From JAIBJN01 sp963811635 (GTDB lineage: Bacteria; Actinomycetota; Thermoleophilia; Gaiellales; Gaiellaceae), in the NCBI GenBank assembly GCA_963811635.1, contig CAWESB010000006.1:1-64000 (forward strand): a DNA stretch of 64,000 nt. Direction: 5' to 3'. The notes beneath the pieces are model-generated. The model was given only the letters and a program-made list of their open reading frames with translations. It ran no database searches and was not told the origin of the DNA. Made by a program: the position numbers and the translations under genes. Below, piece by piece: positions 7,826-19,518 of this stretch. Numbering within the stretch: position 1 is the stretch's first letter; every line of letters begins with the position of its first letter.

Positions 7826-8374
7826 GTGAACCGACAACGCCTGCGCGGGCTGCTGCTCGCGCTCGCAAGCTCGCTCGCTCTCGCGGCGCCCACCGGTGCC
7901 GCGGCGGCGACTGCGTCTGACTCGGCTCCCGAGGTCCAGGCTCTCGTCGACGCGATCCACAAGCATCGCGCGAGCGTGTGGCACTGGCAACGCGTCATGG
8001 GCCGGAAGCCGATGACGACGCACTTCATGGAACGACAAACCAGCGACATCGTCCACCTCACCTTCCTGCGTGACACGTGGAGGAAGCGGGCGCTTCGAGT
8101 GCAGGCGCGTGCGCTGCGCCCGCCCCACAGGCGCCAGTGGATCTGCATCCAAGGCCACGAGGGGCGCTGGGACGACCCGAACGCGCCCTACTACGGCGGC
8201 CTGCAGATGGATCTCCAGTTCCAGCGGGCCTACGGCCGCTACCTCCTGCGCCGGAAGGGGACGGCGAATCGCTGGTCCCCCGAGGAGCAGATGTGGACGG
8301 CCGAGAAGGCGCTCCGGGCCGGCCGCGGGTTCTACCCGTGGCCGCTTTCGGCCCGCCGCTGCGGCCTCATCTAG
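7826..8374 (+). CDS. resuscitation-promoting-factor-like transglycosylase (secreted)
   Basis: A 182-residue protein with a signal peptide (LLLALASSLALAAPTGAAAA). The C-terminal ~75 residues match the Rpf/transglycosylase-like fold: WICIQGHEGRW with catalytic Glu112, YYGGLQMDLQFQRAYG, then WSPEEQMWTAEKAL and a final W-P-x-S-x-x-x-C segment. These enzymes cleave glycan strands and help regrowth from dormancy. The GTG start follows a good ribosome site (AGGGGGAAG). It stands alone and faces the nudix gene, with a hairpin in between. Confidence 0.8.
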   Translation: MNRQRLRGLLLALASSLALAAPTGAAAATASDSAPEVQALVDAIHKHRASVWHWQRVMGRKPMTTHFMERQTSDIVHLTFLRDTWRKRALRVQARALRPPHRRQWICIQGHEGRWDDPNAPYYGGLQMDLQFQRAYGRYLLRRKGTANRWSPEEQMWTAEKALRAGRGFYPWPLSARRCGLI

Positions 8375-8384
8375 CCGCCCACGA

Positions 8385-8420
8385 CGGCCATGCCCGGGGT
8401 CTGACCCCAGGGCATGGCCG
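8385..8420. repeat. REP-like perfect inverted repeat, possible bidirectional terminator
   Basis: The 11-base arms CGGCCATGCCC and GGGCATGGCCG flank GGGGTCTGACCCCA, whose own GGGG and CCCC also pair. It lies just after the Rpf gene stop, between convergent genes. Confidence 0.7.
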
Positions 8421-8510
8421 TTCGCGGCACCGGTCGCCATCGGCCTCCGACTGCCGAATGCCCCCGGAGCAGGCCCTTTTGCGGCGGCCAGGGCCTTCGC
8501 GGACACGGCA

Positions 8511-8523
8511 GGGGTCTGACCCC
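8511..8523. repeat. second GGGGTCTGACCCC palindrome
   Basis: The 13-base core of the upstream inverted repeat occurs again 115 bases away in the same 186-base gap, here without the long outer arms. The pair resembles the two halves of a REP/BIME unit. Confidence 0.55.
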
Positions 8524-8560
8524 GGGCGTGGCCACGAGGGACGCCTGGGCCACGGAGGAG

Positions 8561-9256
8561 TCAGCGGGTGTCCGGGGGGCGCAGGACGGCGAACGGGTCG
8601 GTGATCTCCAGGCCGGCGCCGGCGAAGCGGAACACCGCGGCCGGGCGGCCGCCGGAGCGGCCGGGCGGGCGCGTCTCGCCGGTGGGCTCCAGAAGACGGC
8701 GCCGGAGGAGGACGCGCTGGAGGTTGGTGGAGGAGACGTCGTGGCCGAGGGCGGCGGTGTAGAGACTCCGGAGCTCGGAAATGGTGAACGCCGGCGGGGC
8801 GAGTGCGAAGCCGATGTTGGTGTAGGAGAGCTTCGCCCGCAGGCGCTCGCGCCCTGCCAGCGCGATGGCGCCGTGATCGAAAGCCATCGCCGGGAGGTCG
8901 TCGACCGGGTGCCACGTCGTGTCGGAGGGCACGCGCGGGTCGACGTCGGCCGGGACGAGCCCGAGGTACGCCGTCGCGACGAGCCACTCGTCGGGATGAC
9001 GCCGCGGATCGCTGCGCGTCTCCAATTGCTCGAGGTGCGCGAGGTCGCGCACGTCGACCTTCGCGGCCAGGTGGCGGCGGATCGAGTCCTCCAGCGTCTC
9101 CCCCGGCTCCAGGCGCCCGCCTGGGAGCGCCCAGGCGCCGAGGAAGGGCTCCCTGGCCCGCTTCCACAGCAGCACCTGGAGGACGCCGTCCCGAACCTGG
9201 AGCACGGCGCCGAGCGCTTCATTGGCCGGGCGGGACTGTGTGGTAGACTTGGGCAT
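8561..9256 (-). CDS. nrtR: NrtR-type transcription regulator (degenerate Nudix domain plus winged helix)
   Basis: A 231-residue protein. An N-terminal Nudix fold (GAVLQVRDGVLQVLLWKR ... ALPGGRLEPGETLEDSI) is followed by a C-terminal winged helix (FTISELRSLYTAALG). The Nudix box keeps the early glycine and glutamate, but the catalytic REUxEE part reads RRHLAAKV. This is typical of NrtR, which binds ADP-ribose instead of hydrolysing it and represses NAD synthesis or salvage genes. It is divergent from a nicotinamidase with only 44 bases between the starts, which fits local and self control. An active ADP-ribose pyrophosphatase is the less likely alternative. Confidence 0.8.
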   Translation of the reverse strand: MPKSTTQSRPANEALGAVLQVRDGVLQVLLWKRAREPFLGAWALPGGRLEPGETLEDSIRRHLAAKVDVRDLAHLEQLETRSDPRRHPDEWLVATAYLGLVPADVDPRVPSDTTWHPVDDLPAMAFDHGAIALAGRERLRAKLSYTNIGFALAPPAFTISELRSLYTAALGHDVSSTNLQRVLLRRRLLEPTGETRPPGRSGGRPAAVFRFAGAGLEITDPFAVLRPPDTR

Positions 9257-9261
9257 ACGGT

Positions 9262-9284
9262 TATCGACTGATAGTCAAAAACTT
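9262..9284. promoter_or_regulatory. candidate NrtR operator
   Basis: The 44-base gap holds TATCGACTGATA (inverted TATC/GATA) overlapping ATAGTCAAAAACT, an imperfect AGT...ACT palindrome similar to known NrtR half-sites with a GTCA/TGAC core. It lies just upstream of the ribosome site of the nicotinamidase. The assignment is by position and resemblance only. Confidence 0.4.
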
Positions 9285-9300
9285 TCCGGAGGATACACCC

Positions 9301-9849
9301 ATGAAGGCTCTCATCATCGTCGACATGCTGAAGGACTTCTGCGACGGGAAGCTCGCCAACCCGAAGGCGCAGGCGATCACGCCGCCCCTGCAGCGCCTCC
9401 TCACCCATGCGCGCGAGGACGGCTGGGTCGTCGTCTTCTCGAACGACGCGCATCAGCCCGGCGACCCCGAGCTGAAGGTCTGGGGCGAGCACGCGATGGC
9501 GGGCGACCCCGGCGCCGAGGTGATCGACGAGCTGTCGCCGGCCGAGGGCGAGATCATCTCCGAGAAGCGCCACTACGGCGCCTTCGACGGCACCGGCCTG
9601 GACGAGCAGCTGCGCGAGCGCGGGGTCGACGAGGTCGTCATCACGGGGCAGCACACCCACATCTGCGTTCGCCACTCCTCGTACGGCGCGCTGGTCCGCG
9701 GCTACGAGATCACGATCCCGAGTGACGCCGTCTGCGCATTCGAGGGCGTCAGCGAGGAAGACGCGCTCGAGTACCTGAAGGCGACCTACGGCGCGACCGT
9801 GACCACGGTCGACGAGCTCATCGGCTCGCGCGCGGCCGTGTCGGCGTAG
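9301..9849 (+). CDS. nicotinamidase-like isochorismatase-family hydrolase
   Basis: A 182-residue single-domain protein of the cysteine-hydrolase superfamily. The triad is visible: Asp8 in IIVDMLKDF, Lys89 in SEKRHYGAF, Cys122 in THICVRHSS. Asp49, His51 and His64 occupy the metal-binding positions of nicotinamidases. The reaction is nicotinamide to nicotinate plus ammonia, feeding NAD salvage. The divergent NrtR gene supports this substrate over isochorismate. A strong ribosome site (CCGGAGGA) lies eight bases before the ATG, and a long hairpin follows the stop. Confidence 0.8.
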   Translation: MKALIIVDMLKDFCDGKLANPKAQAITPPLQRLLTHAREDGWVVVFSNDAHQPGDPELKVWGEHAMAGDPGAEVIDELSPAEGEIISEKRHYGAFDGTGLDEQLRERGVDEVVITGQHTHICVRHSSYGALVRGYEITIPSDAVCAFEGVSEEDALEYLKATYGATVTTVDELIGSRAAVSA

Positions 9850-9860
9850 GCTCTGCGGAA

Positions 9861-9896
9861 AGGGGCGGCGTCGGCCCGGGAGCCGGCGCCGCCCCT
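9861..9896 (+). terminator. long hairpin after the nicotinamidase gene
   Basis: AGGGGCGGCG pairs with CGCCGCCCCT, and the stem continues inward with CGGC/GCCG around CCGGGA. No T-tract follows, only CCCC, so it may pause or protect rather than terminate fully. Confidence 0.5.
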
Positions 9897-9921
9897 CCCC
9901 CGTCTGGCTAGGCTGGGCGGC

Positions 9922-11862
<1,941 letters not shown>

Positions 11863-11866
11863 GGGC

Positions 11867-12712
11867 CTACCCGCGAACGAAGACGGGCGCGCCGAGCGGC
11901 ACGGCTCGGAGAAGGAAGCGCATGTCCGCGTCGCTCGCCCGAGGGCAGCCGGCCGAGGCCGCGGTGCCGATCGAGCCCGGGTCGTTCGTCCCGTGGACGG
12001 CGATCCGGTCACCGCCCCGCCAACCGGAGGGGAGGCTCGGCTGGTGGGCTGAGAGCGCGAGGATGCAGCAGCCGTAGGCCGCGCTGTAGCCGGAGCCGGC
12101 GAGCTTGTCCGTGACCGCGAAGCGCCCCGTCGGGGTGGGCGAGCCGGGCCTGCCGACGGCGACCGTCACCCGGCGGAGAACGCGATCGCCACGGCGGACG
12201 ACAAGCCGGCGCGCCGAGAGGTCGACGGTGACGCTCACCCGGGTGCGGGACTTCCGGAAGGTTCCTGCCTGCGAGTCGACCCAGCCGAGCCGGCCGTTCG
12301 GGAGAAGCGTCGAGACGACGCCGAGCCAGCGGCCGCGCTTCGCGGCGACCGCGAGCGTGGCCGGCGAGCCGAACTCGGTCGTGGCGTCGACCCTGGCGAT
12401 CACCGCGCCGCCCGGGCGCGCGCGGAGGGCGACTCGCTTGCCTGCCGAGGGCCGGAGGACGAGAAAGCCGGGATCGACGGCGGGCGCGGGGGCCGGAGCC
12501 GCCTCGGGCTCAGCGACGGGCTCGACGGCCGAGACCAGGCTCGCCTGCGCCACCGCGACGGGAGCCGAGGCGACGTCGCCGCTCGACGCAGGCTGCTCGA
12601 CGCCGGCGGCCGGTCGAGCCAGGACCAGAAGGAGGGCGCCGACCGCCGCAAGCGCGGCGACCAGCACGAGAACCTGCGGCGGCAGGTAATAGCGCCCCAT
12701 CGCTACGCTCAT
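11867..12712 (-). CDS. L,D-transpeptidase (YkuD domain), membrane-anchored
   Basis: A 281-residue protein with an N-terminal membrane anchor (LVLVAALAAVGALLLVLA), a Pro/Ala-rich linker, a small SH3-like region (about 85-150) and a C-terminal YkuD domain. The catalytic motif is His240 in HGTN and Cys256 in SAGCPR; the usual SHGC histidine is alanine here. These enzymes make 3-3 cross-links in peptidoglycan outside the membrane. It is divergent from an alpha/beta hydrolase, 39 bases apart. ATG at 12712 was kept; ATG at 12700 is also possible. Confidence 0.85.
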   Translation of the reverse strand: MSVAMGRYYLPPQVLVLVAALAAVGALLLVLARPAAGVEQPASSGDVASAPVAVAQASLVSAVEPVAEPEAAPAPAPAVDPGFLVLRPSAGKRVALRARPGGAVIARVDATTEFGSPATLAVAAKRGRWLGVVSTLLPNGRLGWVDSQAGTFRKSRTRVSVTVDLSARRLVVRRGDRVLRRVTVAVGRPGSPTPTGRFAVTDKLAGSGYSAAYGCCILALSAHQPSLPSGWRGGDRIAVHGTNDPGSIGTAASAGCPRASDADMRFLLRAVPLGAPVFVRG

Positions 12713-13473
12713 CGGGCGGCGAACCGGGCGGCTCGTTCACTCGAACGAGGGATGCGCGCCCAGACCTGCCGGCTCCTGCCTTTGCCAAGAATCGCTGACA
12801 GAGCGAAGTTCCCAGGGTTTGGAAGTCCAAACCCCCCGGTCGAGCTCTCGACCGGTGCCGAGCTGCGTCTGACCGGGTTGGCCTCGCCGGCGGCGGTGGT
12901 CTGCGTCAACGGCGGCCAGAGCCGGGAGGTGCCCGGGACCTGGAGCGCGTCGCTCGAGTGGCTCATGCGCCGGCTCGCGCCGCGGCATCCCGGCCTCGGG
13001 CTCGCCGAGGTGCGCTACCGGATCAAGTCGTGGAAGCGGCTCGAGCTGTGCGTCGAGGACACGCTGGCCGCGCTGGACGAGGTCGTTGCGGCCGGTGCGC
13101 GACGCGTCCTCCTCCTCGGCTTCTCGATGGGCGGGGCGGCGGCGATCGGCGCTGCCCGCCATCCGGCGGTGACCACGGTGCTGGGGCTGGCGCCGTGGAT
13201 CCCCGAGCGTCTGGATCTCTCGGGCCTGGACGGGCGCCGGCTCGTCGTCCTTCACGGCGCGCTCGACCGCTACCTGCCCGGGATCCCGGGCGTGAGCCCG
13301 GCGAGCTCACGGCGCGGCTTCGAGCGCGCACGGGCCCGCGGCGTCGTGGGAAGCTACGAGCTGATCCCGGGGGCGATCCACCCGATCGCGATGCGCGCGC
13401 CCTGGGGTGCGGCCGTGCCGGCTCCGCGCGCCGGCCGCTGGGCCGAGCTTGTCAGCGAAGAGCTGACCCGCTT

Positions 13474-14448
<975 letters not shown>

Positions 14449-14541
14449 GCGTTCGGTGTAGGACGAAGAACCCGCTCTGAAGGTTGCAATCGGCATCCCC
14501 AGGCAACTCGTCGAGCGCGGCGAATCTGAGACACTTCCCGC

Positions 14542-15348
14542 ATGGCGATGGTGCGGGGCATCGACGTCTCGGCTTTCCAGAAGACCATCTCGTGGAAGGC
14601 GATCAAGGACGCCGGCCTCGAGTTCGGCTTCATCAAGGCCACCGAAGGCACCTTCTACACGAACAAGCACTACGAGCGGCAGCGCAAGTCCGCCCGCAGG
14701 CAGGGCATCCCGGTCGGCGCCTACCACTTCGCCCATCCCGACTTCGACGACGGGCCCGACGACGAGGCCGAGCACTTCCTCGAGGTGGCGCAGCCGCAGA
14801 GGGGCGACCTGCTCCCCGTCCTCGACCTGGAGCGCCGCGGCAACTCCCCGACGGAGACCGCCCGGTGGGCGAACCGCTGGCTGCGCCGGATCGAGAAGAA
14901 GATCGGTCAGCGGCCGATCCTCTACACGTTCTCCGCCTTCGCGGAGAACCTGGTCGGCCACGAGCAAAGGCTCACCCGCTATCCGCTCTGGCTTGCCAAC
15001 TACGGCAAGAACAACGGCACCGTCCACCCGGTCTCGCCCGTGGGCGCGTGGACGGCCATCGTGGTGCACCAGTACACGTCCGAAGGACGGATCGAAGGCT
15101 ATAAGGGGCCGCTCGACCTCAACCGAATGATGAAGGGGAGCACCATCGACCAGCTCGTCCTCGGCGCCGACCCGACCCCGGAGCCGGAGCCCGGGCCCGA
15201 GGCCGCGTTCGGCCCGCCGTGGCGCCTGATGTCGCGGAGCAAGGTGCTGCACGAGGCGACCCGGATCGACTCCCGCTTCCTCGAGCGGGTCGTCGAGCAG
15301 GCGAAGACCGGCGGGGTCGCGACGATCCGGGGCTCGCGGAAGGGCTAG
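14542..15348 (+). CDS. GH25 family lysozyme (muramidase)
   Basis: A 268-residue protein. The GH25 barrel starts at once: RGIDVSAFQ (catalytic-site Asp), GFIKATEGTFY, GAYHFAHPD and LLPVLDLERRG (the D-x-E catalytic pair), then PLWLANYG and VVHQYTSEG. These enzymes cut the beta-1,4 bond between muramic acid and glucosamine. No signal peptide is evident. The C-terminal ~70 residues are an uncharacterised charged extension. It is divergent from the desaturase and overlaps the MFS gene stop by four bases. Confidence 0.85.
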   Translation: MAMVRGIDVSAFQKTISWKAIKDAGLEFGFIKATEGTFYTNKHYERQRKSARRQGIPVGAYHFAHPDFDDGPDDEAEHFLEVAQPQRGDLLPVLDLERRGNSPTETARWANRWLRRIEKKIGQRPILYTFSAFAENLVGHEQRLTRYPLWLANYGKNNGTVHPVSPVGAWTAIVVHQYTSEGRIEGYKGPLDLNRMMKGSTIDQLVLGADPTPEPEPGPEAAFGPPWRLMSRSKVLHEATRIDSRFLERVVEQAKTGGVATIRGSRKG

Positions 15349-16616
15349 GAGTAGGCGCCCGCGGCGGTCGCGGGCTCGGCCGGCCGGCGCGGCTGCGCCG
15401 CGATCAGGAGCACGGCGAAAGCCGCCAGCAGGGCCATGCCCCCGGCGACGGCCCACGCCGCCGTGTACTCGCCGGTGGTCGTGCGCACCATGCCCGCGCC
15501 CCAGGCGGCGGTTGCCGCCCCGAACTGGTGCGCGCTGAAGATCCAGGCGAAGACGACGCCGGCGTGTTGCGGGAAGGTCGACGTCGCGAGCGCGGAGGTC
15601 GGAGGCACTGTGGCGACCCAGTCGAGGCCGTAGACGATCGCGAAGCCGACGAGGGCTGCGTAGCGCGAGTCGAACGCGACCGGGAGCGCGAGGAGCGCGA
15701 GACCGCGGAAGCCGTAGTAGACGAGCAGGAGCTTGCGGGGATCGAAGCGGTCCGTGAGCCAGCCGGAGCCGACGGTGCCGACGATGTCGAAGACGCCGAT
15801 CATCGCCAGCAGGCTCGCGGCGCTGACCTGCGCGATCCCGTGGTCGTGAGCGGCCGGGATCAGGTGCGTCGAGACGAGGCCGTTCGTGGTCGCGCCGCAC
15901 ACGAAGAACGTCCCCGCGAGGACCCAGAACGTGCGCGAGCGCATGCCCAGGCGCAGGCCGGCCAGAGCGGCGCCGAACGCGGCCGGGGCCGCGGGAGGCT
16001 CCTGCCAGTCAGGCCCCGCGCCGTAGGGCCGCGCCCCCACGTCGCTCGGGCGGTCGCGCATCAGCGTCGCCACGAGCGGCAGGACGAGGCCCAGCGCGGC
16101 GACGGCGACCAGCAGCGCGGCGTAGCGCCAGTCGAAGCCGGCGACCCAGGCGAGAAGCGGAAGGAAGACGAGCTGCCCGGACGCGTTGCTTGCGGTCAGG
16201 ACGCCCGTCACCAGCCCGCGGCGCGCGACGAACCAGCGATTGGCGATGATCGCCGCGAGCGGGACGGAGACCGCGCCGGTCGCAGTCCCGTTGACGACTC
16301 CCCAGAGGAGGAAGAGCTGCCAGGGCTTGGTCATCCCGAGGGTCAGGAGCGACGACACAGCGATCACGCCGAGCGCGGCCGAGACGACCCGGCGCATGCC
16401 GAAGCGCTCGACGAGGGCGGCGGCGAAGGGCGCGCCGAGGCCGAAGCAGAGGAGGTTGAGCGAGACGGCGAGGCCGATCGTCTCGTGACTCCAGCCGAAC
16501 TCGTCGTGCAGCGGCACGAGGAGGACGCCGGCCGTCGAGCGGAACCCGGCGGACATGACCAGCGCGACGAAGCCGACCGCCACGACGACCCACGCATAGT
16601 CCAGGCGCGACCGCAC
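15345..16616 (-). CDS. MFS transporter
   Basis: A 423-residue membrane protein with about twelve hydrophobic helices and a charged loop in the middle (RDRPSDVGARPYGAGPDW). The conserved loop 2-3 motif of the major facilitator superfamily appears as AALVERFGMRR. It resembles the OFA/monocarboxylate-type branch, but the substrate cannot be told. It is divergent from a MarR gene 40 bases away, a common arrangement in which MarR controls the exporter. Confidence 0.85.
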   Translation of the reverse strand: MRSRLDYAWVVVAVGFVALVMSAGFRSTAGVLLVPLHDEFGWSHETIGLAVSLNLLCFGLGAPFAAALVERFGMRRVVSAALGVIAVSSLLTLGMTKPWQLFLLWGVVNGTATGAVSVPLAAIIANRWFVARRGLVTGVLTASNASGQLVFLPLLAWVAGFDWRYAALLVAVAALGLVLPLVATLMRDRPSDVGARPYGAGPDWQEPPAAPAAFGAALAGLRLGMRSRTFWVLAGTFFVCGATTNGLVSTHLIPAAHDHGIAQVSAASLLAMIGVFDIVGTVGSGWLTDRFDPRKLLLVYYGFRGLALLALPVAFDSRYAALVGFAIVYGLDWVATVPPTSALATSTFPQHAGVVFAWIFSAHQFGAATAAWGAGMVRTTTGEYTAAWAVAGGMALLAAFAVLLIAAQPRRPAEPATAAGAYS

Positions 16617-16656
16617 GGCGCGAGCCTAACAGATAGGGGGATATACTCCTATTTGC

Positions 16657-17104
16657 ATGAGCGCGACGGTCGAGCCGGTCGAGTCCCCCTGCGTGTGCGC
16701 CACGCTCCGCATGGCGACGCGCGCCGTCGCGCGCGTCTACGACCAGGCGCTCGACCCCTACGGGCTCCGCACGACGGAGTACTCGATCCTCTCCCGGCTC
16801 GAGGTCGAGGGCCCGGCGCCTGTCGGCCATTTCGCCGCCCGGCTGGCGATGGATCGAACGACGCTCGCGCGCGAGGTTGCCCCGCTGGTCCGCGCCGGGC
16901 TCGTCGCCGAGGAGCCCGGCGAGGATCGTCGGCAGCGCGTCCTCGCGCTCACGCCCGCGGGCCTGGCCCGAGCTCGAGGACGCCCGCCCCGCCTGGGGCG
17001 AGGCGCAGCGACGCGTCCGCGACGAGCTCGGCTACGACCGGGTCCAGCGACTGCTGGGCGAGCTCCGGGCCCTGCTCGGAGCGACGCGCGCCACGGCCCC
17101 GTAA
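16657..17104 (+). CDS. MarR-family transcription regulator (frameshifted)
   Basis: About 148 residues. The N-terminus has helices with RVYDQALDPYGLRTTEYSIL, then the winged helix with FAARLAMDRTTLAREV and GEDRRQRVLALTPAG. At about 16961-16972 the frame shifts; the dimerisation helix continues in another frame as WPELEDARPAWGEAQRRV ... GYDRVQRLLGELRALLG to a stop at 17104. A missing piece in GCCTGGCCCGAGCTCGAG is likely. Divergent from the MFS gene, it probably controls that gene and the genes downstream. Confidence 0.75.
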
Positions 17105-17115
17105 GCTTCGCGCCG

Positions 17116-17760
17116 ATGTACGCGAGCCTCACGACCGTCCGTGGCGCCGGGCCGGAGGTGAGCAGCATCGCCCGGATGGCCGCGGAGTCGATGTTCTCGT
17201 GGCTGCGGGAATTCGAGGGCTATCGCGGGCTCCTCGTCCTCGGCGATCCCGAGACCGGCAACGCCCGCATCATCAGCTTCTGGGACAGCCTGGAGGCGCT
17301 CGACCGCAGCGAGAAGGGCCGCCGCGAGGTCCGGGAATCCATGATCGCCGCCGCCGGTGCGCAGCTCGAGAGCGTCGTCCGCTATCAGCTCTTCCTCGGC
17401 AAGAACCTCCCCACCGGCCGACCGGACACGTCACCGGACGAGCGCATGCCCGCCGTCGCGCGCTTCACGACCTTCGAGGGCCCTCCCGAGGGCATCGAGG
17501 AGGGCCTCCGTACCTTCCGCGAGGACCTCGTCGACTGGTTTCGGGATGCAACCGGCTTCCGCGGCTGGCTCGCGCTGCTCGACGTGCCGCAGGGCAGGTC
17601 GATCGGCATCACCTTCTGGGCGTCCGACGACGCGCTCGCGGACGACACGGCAAGCGGCGCGAGCCTCCGGAACGAGATCGCGGCCGACCTCGACACCCAG
17701 GTGACGGGTGTCGAGCGCTACGAGGTCGTGATGATCGATTTGGTCGAGATGCGGGAATAA
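17116..17760 (+). CDS. monooxygenase/ABM-like dimeric alpha-beta barrel protein
   Basis: A 214-residue protein made of two similar ferredoxin-like halves: EFEGYRGLLVLGDPETGNAR with ISFWDSLEALDRSE, and DATGFRGWLALLDVPQGRSI with ITFWASDDALADD. This pattern matches antibiotic-biosynthesis-monooxygenase-like proteins. Catalytic activity is not assured, since many members have no known function. It follows the MarR gene by 12 bases and precedes the metallopeptidase by 7. The start at 17116 is the first methionine after the MarR stop; the apparent fusion with MarR in one frame is an effect of the frameshift. Confidence 0.6.
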   Translation: MYASLTTVRGAGPEVSSIARMAAESMFSWLREFEGYRGLLVLGDPETGNARIISFWDSLEALDRSEKGRREVRESMIAAAGAQLESVVRYQLFLGKNLPTGRPDTSPDERMPAVARFTTFEGPPEGIEEGLRTFREDLVDWFRDATGFRGWLALLDVPQGRSIGITFWASDDALADDTASGASLRNEIAADLDTQVTGVERYEVVMIDLVEMRE

Positions 17761-17767
17761 GGGCGGG

Positions 17768-18659
17768 ATGCCCGATTTCCGGGACGACGCCAAGCTGGAC
17801 ACCTCGCAGGTGGAAGACCTCCGCGGCCGTCGCGTGGGCAAAGGCGGTCTGGCCGTCGGCGGCGGCGGCATCGGCCTCGTCGTCACCCTGCTGATCATCT
17901 TCCTCGGCGGCAACGTCACCGGAGGCGACGGCGGCCTCGGAGACCTCGGCAACCTCGCCGACCAGACGGCGGGGACGCCGGCCGCCAACCAGGAGATCGC
18001 GCAGGAGTGCCGGACGGGCGCGGACGCCGACCAGCGCGAGGACTGCCGCATCGTCGGCTACGTCAACTCGATCCAGAGCTACTGGAGCGACGCCTTCGCC
18101 GCCGGAGGCCGCGAGTACACGCCCGCGCGCACCCGCTTCTTCACGGACGCCGTCGAGACCGGGTGCGGCAGCGCCACGTCGGCGATGGGGCCCTTCTACT
18201 GCCCCGCCGACCGCTACGTCTACATCGACCTCGGCTTCTTCGACGAGCTGCGCTCGCGCTTCGGCGCCCAGGGCGGCCCCTTCGCGCAGGCCTACGTGAT
18301 CGCGCACGAGTACGGGCATCACGTCCAGAACCTGCTCGGCGTTCTCGACGGCCCGCAGGACCAGGGCGCGGACAGCCGCGCGGTGCGCGTCGAACTGCAG
18401 GCGGACTGCTTCGCGCGGCGTCTGGGCGAGCAACGCGGTCGAGACCGGCTTCCTGGCCCAGCTGACGCAGGCCGACATCGCCGACGCCCTCGACGCCGCG
18501 GCGGCGGTCGGCGACGACCGGATCCAGGAGGCGGTCCAGGGCCGCGTCACGCCCGAGAGCTGGACGCACGGCTCCTCGGAGCAGCGCCAGCACTGGTTCA
18601 CCACCGGCTACGAGTCCGGCGACCCGGGCGCCTGCGACACCTTCAGCGGGAACGTCTAG
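17768..18659 (+). CDS. neutral zinc metallopeptidase, YpfJ type (frameshifted near the end)
   Basis: About 296 residues once repaired. The N-terminal FRDDAKLDTSQVEDLRG with one transmembrane helix (GIGLVVTLLIIFLGG) and the extracytoplasmic peptidase domain are typical of the YpfJ/zinicin-like family. The zinc site HEYGHH is at 180-185, and a second site is in ELQADCFA. One extra C near 18415 shifts the frame; without it the protein continues GVWASNAVETGFLAQL and ends at 18657-18659. Substrates of the family are unknown. It is the last gene of the MarR-ABM run, before a strong terminator. Confidence 0.8.
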
Positions 18660-18709
18660 AACGGGCTTAGCTCCCTTCCCGGGTGGGCGTGCCCGGCCGT
18701 GTCTAGTGA

Positions 18710-18744
18710 TGCGCCCCCGCCCTGGCAGCGTGGGCGGGGGCGCA
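18710..18744 (+). terminator. strong hairpin after the metallopeptidase gene
   Basis: A perfect 13-bp stem, TGCGCCCCCGCCC with GGGCGGGGGCGCA, closes a 9-base loop. It lies between the metallopeptidase stop and a small convergent gene, so it may serve both strands. Confidence 0.7.
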
Positions 18745-18750
18745 ACTCGA

Positions 18751-18957
18751 CTAGACGCGGGCCGTCCTGGCCGGGGCGCGCTGCTCGCGGACGACCGCGA
18801 GAGGCACCGGGCGCCGACGCGCGGGGCCGGCGGTGACCTGGTCACGAGCGAGCAACCGGCCGTGCGCCCGCGCGCGGAGCCGAACCTCGGCCGCGCGGGG
18901 AGGCACAGCCTCGCCGGCGAGCCGAGCATCCAGATAGCGCAGGTGCAGCTCGTGCAT
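18751..18957 (-). CDS. small basic protein, unknown function
   Basis: A 68-residue arginine- and alanine-rich protein beginning MHELHLRYLDARLAGEAVPP. The ATG at 18957 is preceded by a good ribosome site (AAGGGAGGAAG), the main reason for accepting it. No domain was recognised and no membrane segment is seen. The roughly 200 bases upstream hold no other recognisable gene. Confidence 0.4.
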   Translation of the reverse strand: MHELHLRYLDARLAGEAVPPRAAEVRLRARAHGRLLARDQVTAGPARRRPVPLAVVREQRAPARTARV

Positions 18958-19179
18958 GGCTTCCTCCCTTCGGTTTCGCCGATGGTTGTCGGGTCGATTT
19001 GCGCAGGTCGCGTCGCAAATGGGCAAGCCAAAGCCAACGCGGGCATTTCAGCGTCCATTACGGCGCGACTTGCCGTTGAGCTCGCGCTCTTTCGGGGCGA
19101 TTCTTCGACCTGTTCCGGGAAGGCCTCTCTCGGCGTTCCCTCGGCCGGTCGATTCCTCGTTCGCCTCCGAAACGACGAA

Positions 19180-19198
19180 GGCGACCCGCTGGGTCGCC
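19180..19198 (-). terminator. hairpin after a small minus-strand gene
   Basis: An 8-bp stem, GGCGACCC with GGGTCGCC around GCT, is followed on the minus strand by TTCGTCGTTT. Confidence 0.45.
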
Positions 19199-19227
19199 CT
19201 CGAGAGAGTCGCTATGCGGCTAGCTGC

Positions 19228-19353
19228 CTAGCGCATGGTGATCGCTGCGAGGGCGGAGCCCGAGCCCGTCGGAGTGGTGTTCCCGGCCGCCGTGCGGCAG
19301 GACGCGACCCGTCGGGCCTGTGCGGCCTCGAGAAGAGTCTTGTAAATCGTCAT
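19228..19353 (-). CDS. very small protein (41 residues), unknown function
   Basis: MTIYKTLLEAAQARRVASCR followed by a Gly/Thr/Ser-rich tail. A near-consensus ribosome site (CCGGAGGTAAC) lies 10 bases before the ATG and a hairpin follows the stop, so a translated small protein is plausible. No family was recognised. Confidence 0.4.
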   Translation of the reverse strand: MTIYKTLLEAAQARRVASCRTAAGNTTPTGSGSALAAITMR

Positions 19354-19518
19354 CGCGTCCAAAGTTACCTCCGGTGGTCGATCGGTGAGCAGGATAGCGC
19401 ATCTCTCGGACGATGGCAAGGAATTTGTAGAAGGATCTCCGCCGCTTCGACCCAATAGCGACTCGAAATGCGGCCATGCGAATTTCGCATGCCGGTCGGG
19501 CGCGGTACCGGGCGCGGC

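Noticed and set aside
14449..15900. long upstream extension of the desaturase frame
   Set aside because: It runs antisense through the GH25 and across the MFS gene; the desaturase family begins at 14448.
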